Source: JBLNDJ01 sp050261515 (GTDB taxonomy: Bacteria > Acidobacteriota > Terriglobia > Bryobacterales > Bryobacteraceae). From it: 25,475 nucleotides of DNA. The DNA lies in NCBI GenBank assembly GCA_050261515.1, contig JBLNDJ010000037.1:1-25475 (forward strand), read 5' to 3'. Below are positions 8,301-14,904 of the stretch, one piece after another (the first letter of the stretch is position 1; every line of letters begins with the position of its first letter). Both the position numbers and the translations under genes were made by a program. Below the pieces are notes generated by a model. It saw only the letters and a list, made by a program, of their open reading frames with translations. It made no database searches and was not told the DNA's origin.

Positions 8301-8943
8301 GCACCGCCGCCCGCGACAGCCCCACGGGGAAAGAGAGCACCAGTGACACGGGCGGCGCCGCGCGCGTTCCCCCGGCGCGCCGCGCCGCGCGCACCGCGTC
8401 CTCGATCGACCGGGCACGCAGGTTGATCTCGACGTCGTCCGCCTGCGGGCTGGCGACCGTGAGCATGAGCGCGGCGGTATCGCCGAAATCGCTCTGGAAC
8501 TGCACCGGCGACGCGCCTTGCGGAAGCCTCCCGTTCAGCGCCTGCAGCTTGAGATTGATGTCGCTGAACTGCTCGCGCGTGTCCTTGACGTTCTCGGCGA
8601 GCTGTACATAGACGAACGACGCGCCGGGCAGCGACATCGAGCGGATGCCCCAATCCGCGGGGCCCGGCGGATGGATCGTCTTGTTCTGCGCGATGGCCTG
8701 CTCGATGGGCTTGGTGATGAGCTGCTCCACCTGCTGGGCGGTTGCGCCGGGCCACTGGCACGCCGCAACGGCCACGCGCACGGGGATCTCCGGGTCCTTG
8801 CGCTGCGGCATCGAGTAGTAGCCGAAGACGCCCCACGCCGCTACGGCGAGCAGCGCGGCCCACGCGATCTGCGGGTGCTCGACGAAATAGCGCGCGGTGT
8901 TGTGAACCGTGCCGATCGTTTCCTGGTCGGATCGTTTCGCCAT
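5332..8943 (-). CDS. RND efflux transporter permease (AcrB/HAE-type)
   Basis: This is the inner-membrane, proton-driven pump subunit of a tripartite efflux system. At 1203 residues it is longer than the usual 1030-1060. It has the RND plan: one N-terminal membrane helix (about 26-44), a porter region, a first helix block including GLLVDDPVVANDAI (the aspartate pair of TM4, about 561-570), a second porter region, and a C-terminal helix block ending near the stop. The TM10 lysine used by AcrB is replaced: the aligned segment reads IGVIVSHIIVLFDF, with Ser at about 1099. The extra length is mainly a roughly 130-residue segment at about 170-300, between TVASP and YTYAELDDYTDLIAR, in the first porter region. 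A strong GGAGG lies five bases before the ATG. It is the last gene of the tetR-channel-adaptor-permease operon. The substrate is unknown. Confidence 0.93.
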   Translation of the reverse strand: MAKRSDQETIGTVHNTARYFVEHPQIAWAALLAVAAWGVFGYYSMPQRKDPEIPVRVAVAACQWPGATAQQVEQLITKPIEQAIAQNKTIHPPGPADWGIRSMSLPGASFVYVQLAENVKDTREQFSDINLKLQALNGRLPQGASPVQFQSDFGDTAALMLTVASPQADDVEINLRARSIEDAVRAARRAGGTRAAPPVSLVLSFPVGLSRAAVRRSAEDFSARAERAGILLQPRIIEGRGFIGIDAVSPAGDAAIRTFLDRYLTDRVQPGELDPDIWRPIVLRDPAEARSKLAGVAGAKYTYAELDDYTDLIARTLLGVPQASRVERKGLLPQTVYLNYSQERLASYGLQPADLGRLLAAQNITLPGGALQAGDREIRLDPSGRFETARAIGDVVVAASPAGAPVYLRDLVEISQSYRSPADYLNYYTWFDKDGSPHRSRAITIALYMRAGEQIRKFGAEVDAKMEQLRDLLPPGLIVARTSDQPLQVRENIDLFMQALYEAVLLVVIIALIGFWEWRSAFLMALSIPITLAMTFGFCHALGVDLQQVSIGAMIVALGLLVDDPVVANDAIKRELAAGQPPRHASWLGPTKLARAILYATATNIIAYLPFLLVEGVTGDFLRTLPIVMTAALVSSRIVSMTFIPLIAYYLLRPARKPERTLEERRRRGFYGFYYRASGLAIRHRWAVLAFSLVFLAAGALVSLTLRTQFFPEDVQYWSYVDVWLPNNAPVSLANDCAQRAEAIIQRVAREHPIESLTTFVGGGGPRFWFSVSPEQQQPNYAQVLIRVRDKEITPALVPPLQAALSREIPGAFVTLHQLQINPVEFPVEVRIASTADVNPDQEAADIQTLRRLAGEAQDILRPIPGVQVVQNDWFAESPEVRLRVDADRANLAGVTNRDVALSAAAAISGATVTTLRQGDQQIPVVARLFPQERAQLADVQNLYVYSSSGQQKIPLRSISKFENVLESQRIRRLEHFRTIGVHAWPQPGVLASEVMRVAAPKLDEMARRLPPGYRMEIGGERAKQQAGFRNLAKVLIISLVAIYAALLLQFNNAIKPLLVFAATPFGVVGALLALALMRAPFGFMAFLGVASLIGVIVSHIIVLFDFIEEMHERGEPFEQALRDAGIERLRPVLITVGATILALFPLARHGGPLWEPLCYAQIGGLAVATFITLGLVPVLYSIAVLDLKVIRWGGRPAQPDAL

Positions 8944-8954
8944 GCGCCCTCCGC

Positions 8955-10112
8955 TCAGGGGATGACCCGCACCTGCTGGCCGTCGCGCAGCAACTCGCCG
9001 CCGAGTGCGACGATGCGCTCCCCGGCCGATACGCCGCCCGTGATTTCCATCGAGTTGCCTACGGGGTTGCCGGGCGTGATCGGCCGCGCCGTGGCGTACG
9101 TTTTTCCTCCGCGTTCGCTCAGAAGGAAAACCGCGAAGCCGCTCGGATTCGCGGGGTCGCGCACGACCGCGCTGAGCGGGACGACAAGCCGCGGCACCGG
9201 CGACGACGATGCGCCGAGCGCAAGCGACCCGACCATCCCCGGACGGATCTGCCCGGACGCGTTCGGCAACGTGACCTCGACCGAGAAGACGTGTGTCCGT
9301 GGATCTGCCTGCGGCGAAATCGCGGTCACCACGCCCTGCACAGCGTTGTCGAGGGCTTCAAGCGTCACGGCCAGGCGCTGCCCGAGCCGCAGGCTCTTGA
9401 GCGATCGATCGGGAACCGCGAACACGGCTTTCACCACCCGCGTATCGATCATGCTGAAACCCACCGACGCGTTGCCCACAAGGCTGCCGCGCTCGACGTT
9501 GCGCGCCGTGAGCCATCCGGTGAAAGGCGCGCGCAGCGAGGTGTCTTTCAGGCTCAGCTCGGCCTGGGCGGCGGCCGTGCGCGCCCCTTCGACGGCCGAC
9601 CGCGCCGCGTTGACCTGTGCCGTCGCCGCATCGAGGCGGGCCTTGGCCTGGTCGTAATCGGGACGCGTGAGGCTGGCCGTTCGGTAGAGATTTTCGGCGC
9701 GCGTGAAATCCTGCTGTGCCTGGCGCAGCACGGCTTCGGCCTGCGCCGCTTGCGCCTGCGCCTGCGCGATCTGGTCCCGCGCCTGCTGGACGCGCTGTTC
9801 GTAGTCGAGCCGCCGCACCACCGCGAGTTCGGTCCCCCGGGCGACGCGGTCCCCGGCCTGTATGTCGCGCAAGCGGCCGTCGGCGCCGCGCACCTGGCGC
9901 ACGCTTTCGATCAGGCCCGGAGACTTGAACGCGAGGTCCACCTGCGCGGCCGGCTGAATGGTTGCGGAGTAGCGCTCGGGTGTTTCCACGTTCATTTGTT
10001 CGACGACCGCGGCGCGTACCGTCTGCGGCGGAGCTTCGGGAGGCTCCGCCCTGCGGCACCCCGCTGCAAGGGCGATCACTGAAGCAACAACGGCGATGAA
10101 CCTGGTCTTCAT
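8955..10112 (-). CDS. RND efflux periplasmic adaptor, lipoprotein
   Basis: This 385-residue membrane-fusion protein links the RND pump to the outer-membrane channel. A signal peptide ends in the lipobox LAAGC, so it is probably lipidated on Cys19 and anchored to the inner membrane. A split lipoyl (biotinyl-like) domain follows: the first half is around VDLAFKSPGLIESV, and the second is the SLRAPFTGWLTARNVERGSLV segment. Between them lies an alanine- and glutamine-rich alpha-helical hairpin (about 105-185) that contacts the channel. The beta-barrel and membrane-proximal domains form the C-terminal part. GGGGAGGAG precedes the start. The ATG follows directly on the TAG stop of the channel gene, and the permease starts 11 bases after its own stop, so the three parts are made together. 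Confidence 0.93.
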   Translation of the reverse strand: MKTRFIAVVASVIALAAGCRRAEPPEAPPQTVRAAVVEQMNVETPERYSATIQPAAQVDLAFKSPGLIESVRQVRGADGRLRDIQAGDRVARGTELAVVRRLDYEQRVQQARDQIAQAQAQAAQAEAVLRQAQQDFTRAENLYRTASLTRPDYDQAKARLDAATAQVNAARSAVEGARTAAAQAELSLKDTSLRAPFTGWLTARNVERGSLVGNASVGFSMIDTRVVKAVFAVPDRSLKSLRLGQRLAVTLEALDNAVQGVVTAISPQADPRTHVFSVEVTLPNASGQIRPGMVGSLALGASSSPVPRLVVPLSAVVRDPANPSGFAVFLLSERGGKTYATARPITPGNPVGNSMEITGGVSAGERIVALGGELLRDGQQVRVIP

Positions 10113-11426
10113 CTACTCCTCCCCGAGCGCGCGGTCGAAATCCGCCTTCGCCGTCCAGAAGCCCGCGACGGCTTCGCGGTACCGCGCGTCCGCCTGCGCC
10201 GACGCGGCCTGCTGCTGAAGCACATCCGCCACCAGCGCCGATTGCTCGCGGTAGCGGTTCATCAGCACGCGCAATTTTTCCCGCTCCAGTTCCTGCGCCG
10301 CCGTGCTGCTTTCGAGCAGCGCGCGCGCCTCGGCCAGTTTGCGGAACCGCGCGCCGGTGTCGAGGCGTATCTGCTCGCGGGCGTCCTCGGTCGTGAGCCG
10401 CGACTGCTTCGCCGCGGCTTCCAGTTGCTCTACGCGGCGCGACCTCCGGCCCCAATCGAACGGCTCCCAATCGAGCACGAACCCGGCGTGCAGCACGTTC
10501 TGCGGAACCATGCTGACGTTGGGGAGCGCGAGGTACGACGCCTGTATGCTGAAGTTCGGGATGCGCCCGGCGCGCTCCACTTTCACATCCAGCTCGGCCT
10601 TGGCGTTTGCGAGCTTCGCCTTGCGCAACTCGGGCCGCTGCTCGAGCGCCTTGCGCCGGGCGGCTTCGAGATCCAGTTCCTCGGCGGCGGGGGGCGGCGC
10701 GACCTCTACCGTGAACTTTGTCTCGAGATCGCGCCCGAGCAGCCGGTTGAGCGACTCCTGCCGCGTTGCGAGCGAGTTGCGCAGCGCCAGCAACTGATAG
10801 CGCTGCTGGCTCAGCCGCGCCTTGACGGCGAGGCTGTCGCTCTTGAGCACGGTTTCCTCGGCCAGACGGCGGTCCGTCAGTTCGTCAAGCTCGGTCAGGT
10901 ACTGAAGCGCGGCTTCGGCCGACGCGGTCTCGGCCTGAATCTGCGCCACCTCGTAATACGCCCGGCGGACTTCGTGCGCGATCTCCTGCCGGCGTTCTCT
11001 CAGGTTCTCGCGCGCGAGATCGCCGCCCAGCCGCGACTGGCGGATCAGCAGGCCGATCTTGTAAAGCTGCGATACGGGCTGCGTGGCCGAGCCGAAGAAC
11101 AGGCCCGTGAAGTGGCGCGGGTTCGTGATGGTCGCATCCCGTCCGGGCAGCGGGCCGGTCGCGGGATAGGAGCCGAGCACGCCGCGCGGAATCGTGAAAC
11201 CGAAGCGGTTGAGCGGCACGCCGCCGAGCAGATACGTGTGGAACAGCGGATACCGGTTCGTCTTCGCCTCGGTCGTGGCCGCGGCGGCGCGCTCGAGATC
11301 CAGCCGGCCGATCGCGATCTGCCGGTTGTTTCTGACCGCGAGCGCAACCGCGTCCTCGAGCGTCAGTACGGGCTGCGCCCTCAGCCAACCGAGCGCCAGG
11401 ATCCAACAGCACAGCCATTTCTTCAT
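10113..11426 (-). CDS. TolC-family outer-membrane efflux channel
   Basis: This 437-residue protein has an N-terminal signal peptide (charged start, hydrophobic core, cut probably after LRAQ) and two repeats of the outer-membrane efflux protein fold. The repeats begin near LTLEDAVALAVRNN and LDLEAARRKALEQRPEL. Each has long amphipathic helices rich in Ala, Arg, Glu and Leu. TolC-like trimers form the outer-membrane exit duct of RND systems. The length is normal for the NodT/CusC-like branch, though no lipobox is obvious. The gene begins three bases after the tetR stop and its ribosome site (GGAGAG) lies in the end of tetR. This implies translational coupling and a shared promoter. Confidence 0.92.
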   Translation of the reverse strand: MKKWLCCWILALGWLRAQPVLTLEDAVALAVRNNRQIAIGRLDLERAAAATTEAKTNRYPLFHTYLLGGVPLNRFGFTIPRGVLGSYPATGPLPGRDATITNPRHFTGLFFGSATQPVSQLYKIGLLIRQSRLGGDLARENLRERRQEIAHEVRRAYYEVAQIQAETASAEAALQYLTELDELTDRRLAEETVLKSDSLAVKARLSQQRYQLLALRNSLATRQESLNRLLGRDLETKFTVEVAPPPAAEELDLEAARRKALEQRPELRKAKLANAKAELDVKVERAGRIPNFSIQASYLALPNVSMVPQNVLHAGFVLDWEPFDWGRRSRRVEQLEAAAKQSRLTTEDAREQIRLDTGARFRKLAEARALLESSTAAQELEREKLRVLMNRYREQSALVADVLQQQAASAQADARYREAVAGFWTAKADFDRALGEE

Positions 11427-11429
11427 CGG

Positions 11430-12029
11430 TCACTCTCCAACCAGCGGCGCGAGATACCGCTCCAGCATGAGTTTCAACTCCCGGCTGATCCGCATGCTAT
11501 GCGCGCGGTTCTTGGAGTAAAGCAGCGGCTGCACCCCGTGGAATGCCAGCGTGCAGATCTCGGCCGCGGCTTCGATGCGCGCCGCCGCAAGGCACGGGGC
11601 GCGCTCTTTCATGAGGCTCTTCAGGCGCTCAACGGTCCTGGCCCGTAGAGTGTGGCCGAGTTCCGTGGAAGCGAACTCCGCTTCGAAGATGGCCGGGAAC
11701 GCCGGATGGCGGTACTGAAACCGCACCATCGCGTCCACCACGGCCCCGATCACCGCGTGCAGCGGGCCGTGCGCCTGCTTCCTGTCGAGCACCTTTTCGA
11801 GCACCGCTTCGAGCTCCGCGGCATAGCGCGCCGCGAGCATTTCGGCGATGGCCTTCTTGTTGGGGAAGAACTGATAGAGCGTGCCGGGGGATGCGCCCGC
11901 ACGCTCCGCGATGTGGTTCGTGGTGGCGCGCTGGTAACCCAGCTCGGCGAAAACGCATTCGGCGGCGCCGAGCAGGGACTCGATCCGCCGCTCGCCCGGC
12001 TTTCGCCGTTTCGGGCCGGTAGGCTCCAT
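11430..12029 (-). CDS. TetR/AcrR-family repressor of the efflux operon
   Basis: This 199-residue regulator has a basic N-terminal tail (KRRKPGERR), then the TetR helix-turn-helix with the signature TTNHIAERAGASPGTLYQFF (about residues 36-55). A divergent all-helical ligand-binding domain follows. It is the first gene of the efflux operon, so it probably represses itself and the pump until a pump substrate binds. A perfect 16-bp palindrome lies two bases upstream of the ATG, and TACACT about 25 bases upstream could be the -10. No Shine-Dalgarno sequence is present between them, so the message may be leaderless or start within the palindrome. The ligand cannot be predicted. Confidence 0.92.
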   Translation of the reverse strand: MEPTGPKRRKPGERRIESLLGAAECVFAELGYQRATTNHIAERAGASPGTLYQFFPNKKAIAEMLAARYAAELEAVLEKVLDRKQAHGPLHAVIGAVVDAMVRFQYRHPAFPAIFEAEFASTELGHTLRARTVERLKSLMKERAPCLAAARIEAAAEICTLAFHGVQPLLYSKNRAHSMRISRELKLMLERYLAPLVGE

Positions 12030-12031
12030 AT

Positions 12032-12047
12032 GCGAGTAGTTACTCGC
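12032..12047. promoter_or_regulatory. Probable TetR operator (16-bp palindrome)
   Basis: GCGAGTA at 12032-12038 and TACTCGC at 12041-12047 form a perfect inverted repeat around a 2-bp centre. It lies between the tetR start codon (12029) and the likely -10 element (TACACT, 12054-12059 read on the minus strand), so repressor bound here would cover the transcription start. Size and placement fit TetR-family operators. No second copy was noticed in the window. Confidence 0.65.
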
Positions 12048-12053
12048 TTTTTA

Positions 12054-12059
12054 GTGTAG
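12054..12059 (-). promoter_or_regulatory. Possible -10 of the tetR-RND operon
   Basis: TACACT on the minus strand matches 4 of 6 consensus bases. The start would fall near 12047, at the edge of the palindrome. No convincing -35 is visible at 16-18 bases, which is GC-rich sequence, so the assignment rests on the position next to the operator. Confidence 0.35.
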
Positions 12060-12064
12060 CCCAA

Positions 12065-12080
12065 CCCGGCCCTGGCCGGG
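12065..12080. repeat. GC hairpin between ompA-like gene and tetR
   Basis: CCCGGCC at 12065-12071 pairs perfectly with GGCCGGG at 12074-12080. It could help end transcription from the OmpA-domain gene side, but no U-run follows. It lies upstream of the tetR promoter. Confidence 0.3.
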
Positions 12081-12150
12081 TGCCGGGGCGGCCCGGGCAG
12101 ATGCCGCTGCGCGCGCCGGCCTGCGCCGGCGGCGTCAACCCGCCCGTGTT

Positions 12151-13395
12151 CTATTTCTGGGTCACGCGCATCGAGACGCGCCGGTTTTGCATTCGGCCTT
12201 CCTCGCTGGAATTGTCCGCTACCGGGTGCTCCTGCCCGTAGCCTTCCGAAGTGAGGCGGCTGGCGTCGATGCCACGATTGGTCAGCTCGGCGACGACGGC
12301 TGCGGCGCGGTCCTGGGAAAGCTTCATGTTCTGGTCCGCGTTCCCGACGTTGTCGGTATAGCCGCCCACCTTTATGTGAACGTTCGGGTACGCCTTGAGA
12401 ATCGCCGCAACATTATCCAGTTGCTCTTTCGATTCGGGCCGCAAGTTCGCCGATCCTGTGTCGAAGACCAGCCGGTCGAAATCGAACCAGGTCGTCCGGT
12501 CCACCGGCCGGTTCGGGTCCTGCACGAAAGCGAGCAACCGGGCTTCGACGCCGCGCTCAGGAATGTTGATATCGACCCGGTCCGGCAGCGTGCGCTTCAC
12601 AAATTGGCCGAGATTTTGCGCCGCTTCGGGCACGCGGTTCGCCTCGTCCGTGCGGATCGGCCGCTGCTGGCCCATCGGCTGCGGAGGAGCAACGGAGGCC
12701 TGCTCCCGGTGGCGCCCCCGGCCGAACCACAGCAGGGCGAGCAGCAGCGCGCCCAGCGCGATCACGGGCCACAGCCAGCCCAGGCTTCGCCTGGCCGGCT
12801 CCGCCCCCTGCGCGGCCGCCGGTGTGCGATCGTCTCTCACGCCGCGCGCCTCGCTCCGCGCCTCCGAGCCGCGCCAGATGTCGGCGAGTCCCGAGGGCAG
12901 GGCATTGCGTATGTTGCCCATGTCGCTGCGGAGCAGGCTGCCTAGCCCGCTCACGGTCATCCCGCCGTCGCGCACCCGCCTGCCGAGATACCCTATCACC
13001 AGCGGCGCCGCCAGCGACAGCATCGTCGTCACGCTCCCGGCCCGCAGCCCCGAGTCGCGGCTGATCGAATCGACCACGGTGCTCTCCGATGACCCGAAGA
13101 TGGATGACACAAGGCGCCGGCCCTCGCTTACGATGGGCGAGCTCGCGTCGGAGGCGGCGCTCGTGACGCGGTCCCACGTGGCGTCCCGCGCCGCGCTCGA
13201 GGACGATGCGTCCAGCAGGTTCCGGAGCGCGCCCGGGTCGTCGGCCTTGTTAGCCACTCCGTTCAGGACGGCGGCAATGGACGACTCCATCCCCCGTGCC
13301 ACCGATTGGTCGGACTCGCCGGTGGAACGCGCAATGCCGGCAAGACCGCGTTGATCGATCATATTTCGCAGGGATCCAAGCAGCGAATCCGCCAT
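12151..13395 (-). CDS. DUF937-OmpA domain membrane protein
   Basis: The start chosen is the ATG at 13395, because GGGAGGAG lies about seven bases before it; the upstream ATG at 13434 has no such signal. The 414-residue product has an N-terminal DUF937 (YidB-like) region (about 1-170) rich in Ser, Ala and Gly with short helices. A single membrane helix, WLWPVIALGALLLALLWF, follows at about 207-224. After a Pro/Gln-rich linker, an OmpA-like peptidoglycan-binding domain (about 303-414) carries FDTGSANL, a GGYTDNVG loop, LSQDRAAAV and NRRV, the residues that usually bind meso-diaminopimelate. It would be anchored in the inner membrane with the OmpA domain in the periplasm, gripping the cell wall. 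The upstream 240 bases (13396-13637) show no further gene. The role of DUF937 is unknown. Confidence 0.88.
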   Translation of the reverse strand: MADSLLGSLRNMIDQRGLAGIARSTGESDQSVARGMESSIAAVLNGVANKADDPGALRNLLDASSSSAARDATWDRVTSAASDASSPIVSEGRRLVSSIFGSSESTVVDSISRDSGLRAGSVTTMLSLAAPLVIGYLGRRVRDGGMTVSGLGSLLRSDMGNIRNALPSGLADIWRGSEARSEARGVRDDRTPAAAQGAEPARRSLGWLWPVIALGALLLALLWFGRGRHREQASVAPPQPMGQQRPIRTDEANRVPEAAQNLGQFVKRTLPDRVDINIPERGVEARLLAFVQDPNRPVDRTTWFDFDRLVFDTGSANLRPESKEQLDNVAAILKAYPNVHIKVGGYTDNVGNADQNMKLSQDRAAAVVAELTNRGIDASRLTSEGYGQEHPVADNSSEEGRMQNRRVSMRVTQK

Positions 13396-13637
13396 AATGA
13401 CTCTCCTCCCGTCCCCGAGATTCGTACTGCCCATGCATGATTCGAGCCGAATCCCTTCGCTTCATGGATTTCCCGGTCGAGTGGATGCGCGGCAGCGGGC
13501 TGCCAGCATGATCCTGAAACTGAACATCCGGGCAGGAGAATTCAGCCGGCTCGAAGCTGCATTTGGCCTGTAGGTTGGATTTCGGCGGGGAGCGGCGGCT
13601 TCTTTTTTTTGGAAAAGCGCCTCAATTAGGGGACAGC

Positions 13638-13940
13638 TTACGCTTCTACGTCCCGGGGCAAGCCATCGGCCAGAAAGGCCATCGACTTGATCCCGGAAAT
13701 GTCGAACCGTTTGCGGCAGCGGAGGTTTTTGCAGGCTACCTTGTCGTCCAGTAGAACCATGTAGCTTTGAGCCTTCTGGAACTTGGCGCGTATCGACGGA
13801 TCCCCTCCCTGCGGGGACTTGTCCTTCTTTTTGCGCAGCAGCCAGCGGAGTTCGTACTTATCGGCGGTACGGCAGAACGGGCACGTCAGCTCGGCGGGTC
13901 TCGTGGTGTGCGATTCGTTATAGAACGCGCGCTCGTCCAT
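13638..13940 (-). CDS. Small zinc-ribbon-like protein of unknown function
   Basis: This 100-residue protein has two cysteine pairs, C20-x2-C23 (CPFC) and C70-x4-C75 (CKNLRC). They are separated by a basic lysine-rich stretch (RKKKDK), the pattern of a treble-clef or zinc-ribbon fold that binds one zinc ion. No membrane segment or signal peptide is present, so it is probably cytosolic and may bind nucleic acid or protein. It lies 24 bases upstream of no gene on its own strand and 242 bases before the DUF937-OmpA gene, and seems independent. I do not recognise the family. Cysteine spacing and the absence of a competing frame support it as a real gene. Confidence 0.65.
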   Translation of the reverse strand: MDERAFYNESHTTRPAELTCPFCRTADKYELRWLLRKKKDKSPQGGDPSIRAKFQKAQSYMVLLDDKVACKNLRCRKRFDISGIKSMAFLADGLPRDVEA

Positions 13941-13964
13941 AGACTCCCAGTGTACTGAAATCGC

Positions 13965-14183
13965 TCATGCCCGAGTCACGATCGGGATGCCGCAGCGTCG
14001 CAGCACCGCCTCGACGTCATACGGACTCAGGCGCGTGGCGTCGTAATCGACCGTAAGCCGCCGCAGATCCGGCGACGGCACGATGCGGCTCATCCCATAG
14101 ACGCCGTGCGCGGCCGCGAGCGCCAGCAGCAGTTCTTCGTCGAGCGGCCGCTCCAGTTCGAAATGGACCTGGACTTTGGTCAT
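13965..14183 (-). CDS. 72-residue HMA-like (ferredoxin-fold) protein without metal-binding cysteines
   Basis: The ATG at 14183 overlaps the TGA of the upstream methyltransferase gene (ATGA), which strongly fixes the start. The protein reads as beta-alpha-beta-beta-alpha-beta: TKVQVHFEL, a helix DEELLLALAAAHG, YGMSRIVPS, RRLTVDYDA, a helix SPYDVEAVLRRCG and IPIVTR. This is the layout of heavy-metal-associated (HMA) domains, but the CxxC metal loop is missing and the only cysteine is in the second helix. It may be a small binding or regulatory protein that kept the fold and lost copper binding. It is the last gene of the korA-korB-trmJ set. The function is unknown. Confidence 0.65.
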   Translation of the reverse strand: MTKVQVHFELERPLDEELLLALAAAHGVYGMSRIVPSPDLRRLTVDYDATRLSPYDVEAVLRRCGIPIVTRA

Positions 14184-14893
14184 TCTGACCTCAGGATACG
14201 CCACTCGATCTGCCGCAGAATCCCCAGCCAAACCTCGGCGTCCCGCGCCGGAATGTTCAGCCGCCGCACCAGCCGCCGCACCTTCTGCTCGGCCGAGGCC
14301 GCGGTCCGCGGCTTGACGTACCCGCTCTCCCGCAGCAGCCCCAGCAGCAGGTCGGTGATGCGCTCCACTTCGCCTGCCCGCGCCGGAGCGATGCGCGCCG
14401 GCTCCTTCGCCGCGGCTCTCGGGTCGCGCACGATCTCGTAGAGCGACACCGCCACGGCCTGGCCCAGGTTCATCGACCCGTGGTCCAGGCGCGTCGGAAT
14501 CCGCATGAGCCAGTCGCAATGGCTCATGTCCTCGTTCGACAACCCGAATTTTTCGGACCCGAACAGCAGCGCCGTGCGGCCCGTCGCCTTTCGGATCAGC
14601 CTCCCGCCGTACTCCAGGCGCCGCAGCGGATGCTGCAACTCGCGGTGTCCCACGGAAGTCGTCCCCACCACCAGCGAGCAGTCGGCCACCGCTTCGGCCA
14701 CCGTCGCGAACTCCTCTGCATGCTGAAGCAGCGCCGCCGCCCCCACCGCCGAGCGCGCTTCGCGGAACGCCACCTCATACGGATTGACCACGCGCAGCCG
14801 CGTGAAACCGAAGTTGCTCATGGCCCGCGCCGCCGCGCCGATATTGAGCGGATTGCGGGTGGCGACGAGCACGACAGCCAGATTGTCTTGCAA
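14180..14893 (-). CDS. trmJ: TrmJ-like tRNA/rRNA 2'-O-methyltransferase (SPOUT family)
   Basis: The product (237 residues) has the three SpoU/TrmH knot motifs: RNPLNIGAAARA (13-24), ALLFGSEKFGLSNED (108-122) with the IPT end near 134, and SMNLGQAVAVSLYE (140-153), which form the trefoil-knot S-adenosylmethionine site. A C-terminal helical extension (about 160-237) matches the TrmJ branch, which methylates the ribose at position 32 of tRNA anticodon loops. The start codon is TTG, 11 bases after the korB stop; no ATG or GTG fits the family's N-terminus better, so low, coupled translation is likely. Its 3' end overlaps the next small gene by four bases. The assignment to TrmJ rather than another SpoU methylase is by overall likeness. 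Confidence 0.85.
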   Translation of the reverse strand: MQDNLAVVLVATRNPLNIGAAARAMSNFGFTRLRVVNPYEVAFREARSAVGAAALLQHAEEFATVAEAVADCSLVVGTTSVGHRELQHPLRRLEYGGRLIRKATGRTALLFGSEKFGLSNEDMSHCDWLMRIPTRLDHGSMNLGQAVAVSLYEIVRDPRAAAKEPARIAPARAGEVERITDLLLGLLRESGYVKPRTAASAEQKVRRLVRRLNIPARDAEVWLGILRQIEWRILRSE

Positions 14894-14904
14894 GAACGCT
14901 TATT

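Noticed and set aside
5494..8346. A 950-codon open frame on the plus strand opposite the RND permease
   Set aside because: It is the antisense shadow of a GC-rich gene. Its product is rich in Arg, His, Gln and Asp with no domain, while the minus strand gives a complete RND pump. The same holds for the long opposite-strand frames at 8742-10082, 10242-11648, 15918-17600, 18085-19494 and 23222-24946.
13621..13640. TTAGGGGACAGCTTA near the stop of the zinc-ribbon gene, resembling ends of some insertion sequences
   Set aside because: There is no transposase, no matching inverted copy and no target duplication nearby. Part of it is the gene's own stop codon and last codons.
14184..14519. N-terminal extension of the 72-residue protein (longer 184-codon frame)
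   Set aside because: The extra part is an Ala/Gly/Arg-rich translation of trmJ in another frame. The ATGA overlap fixes the start at 14183.
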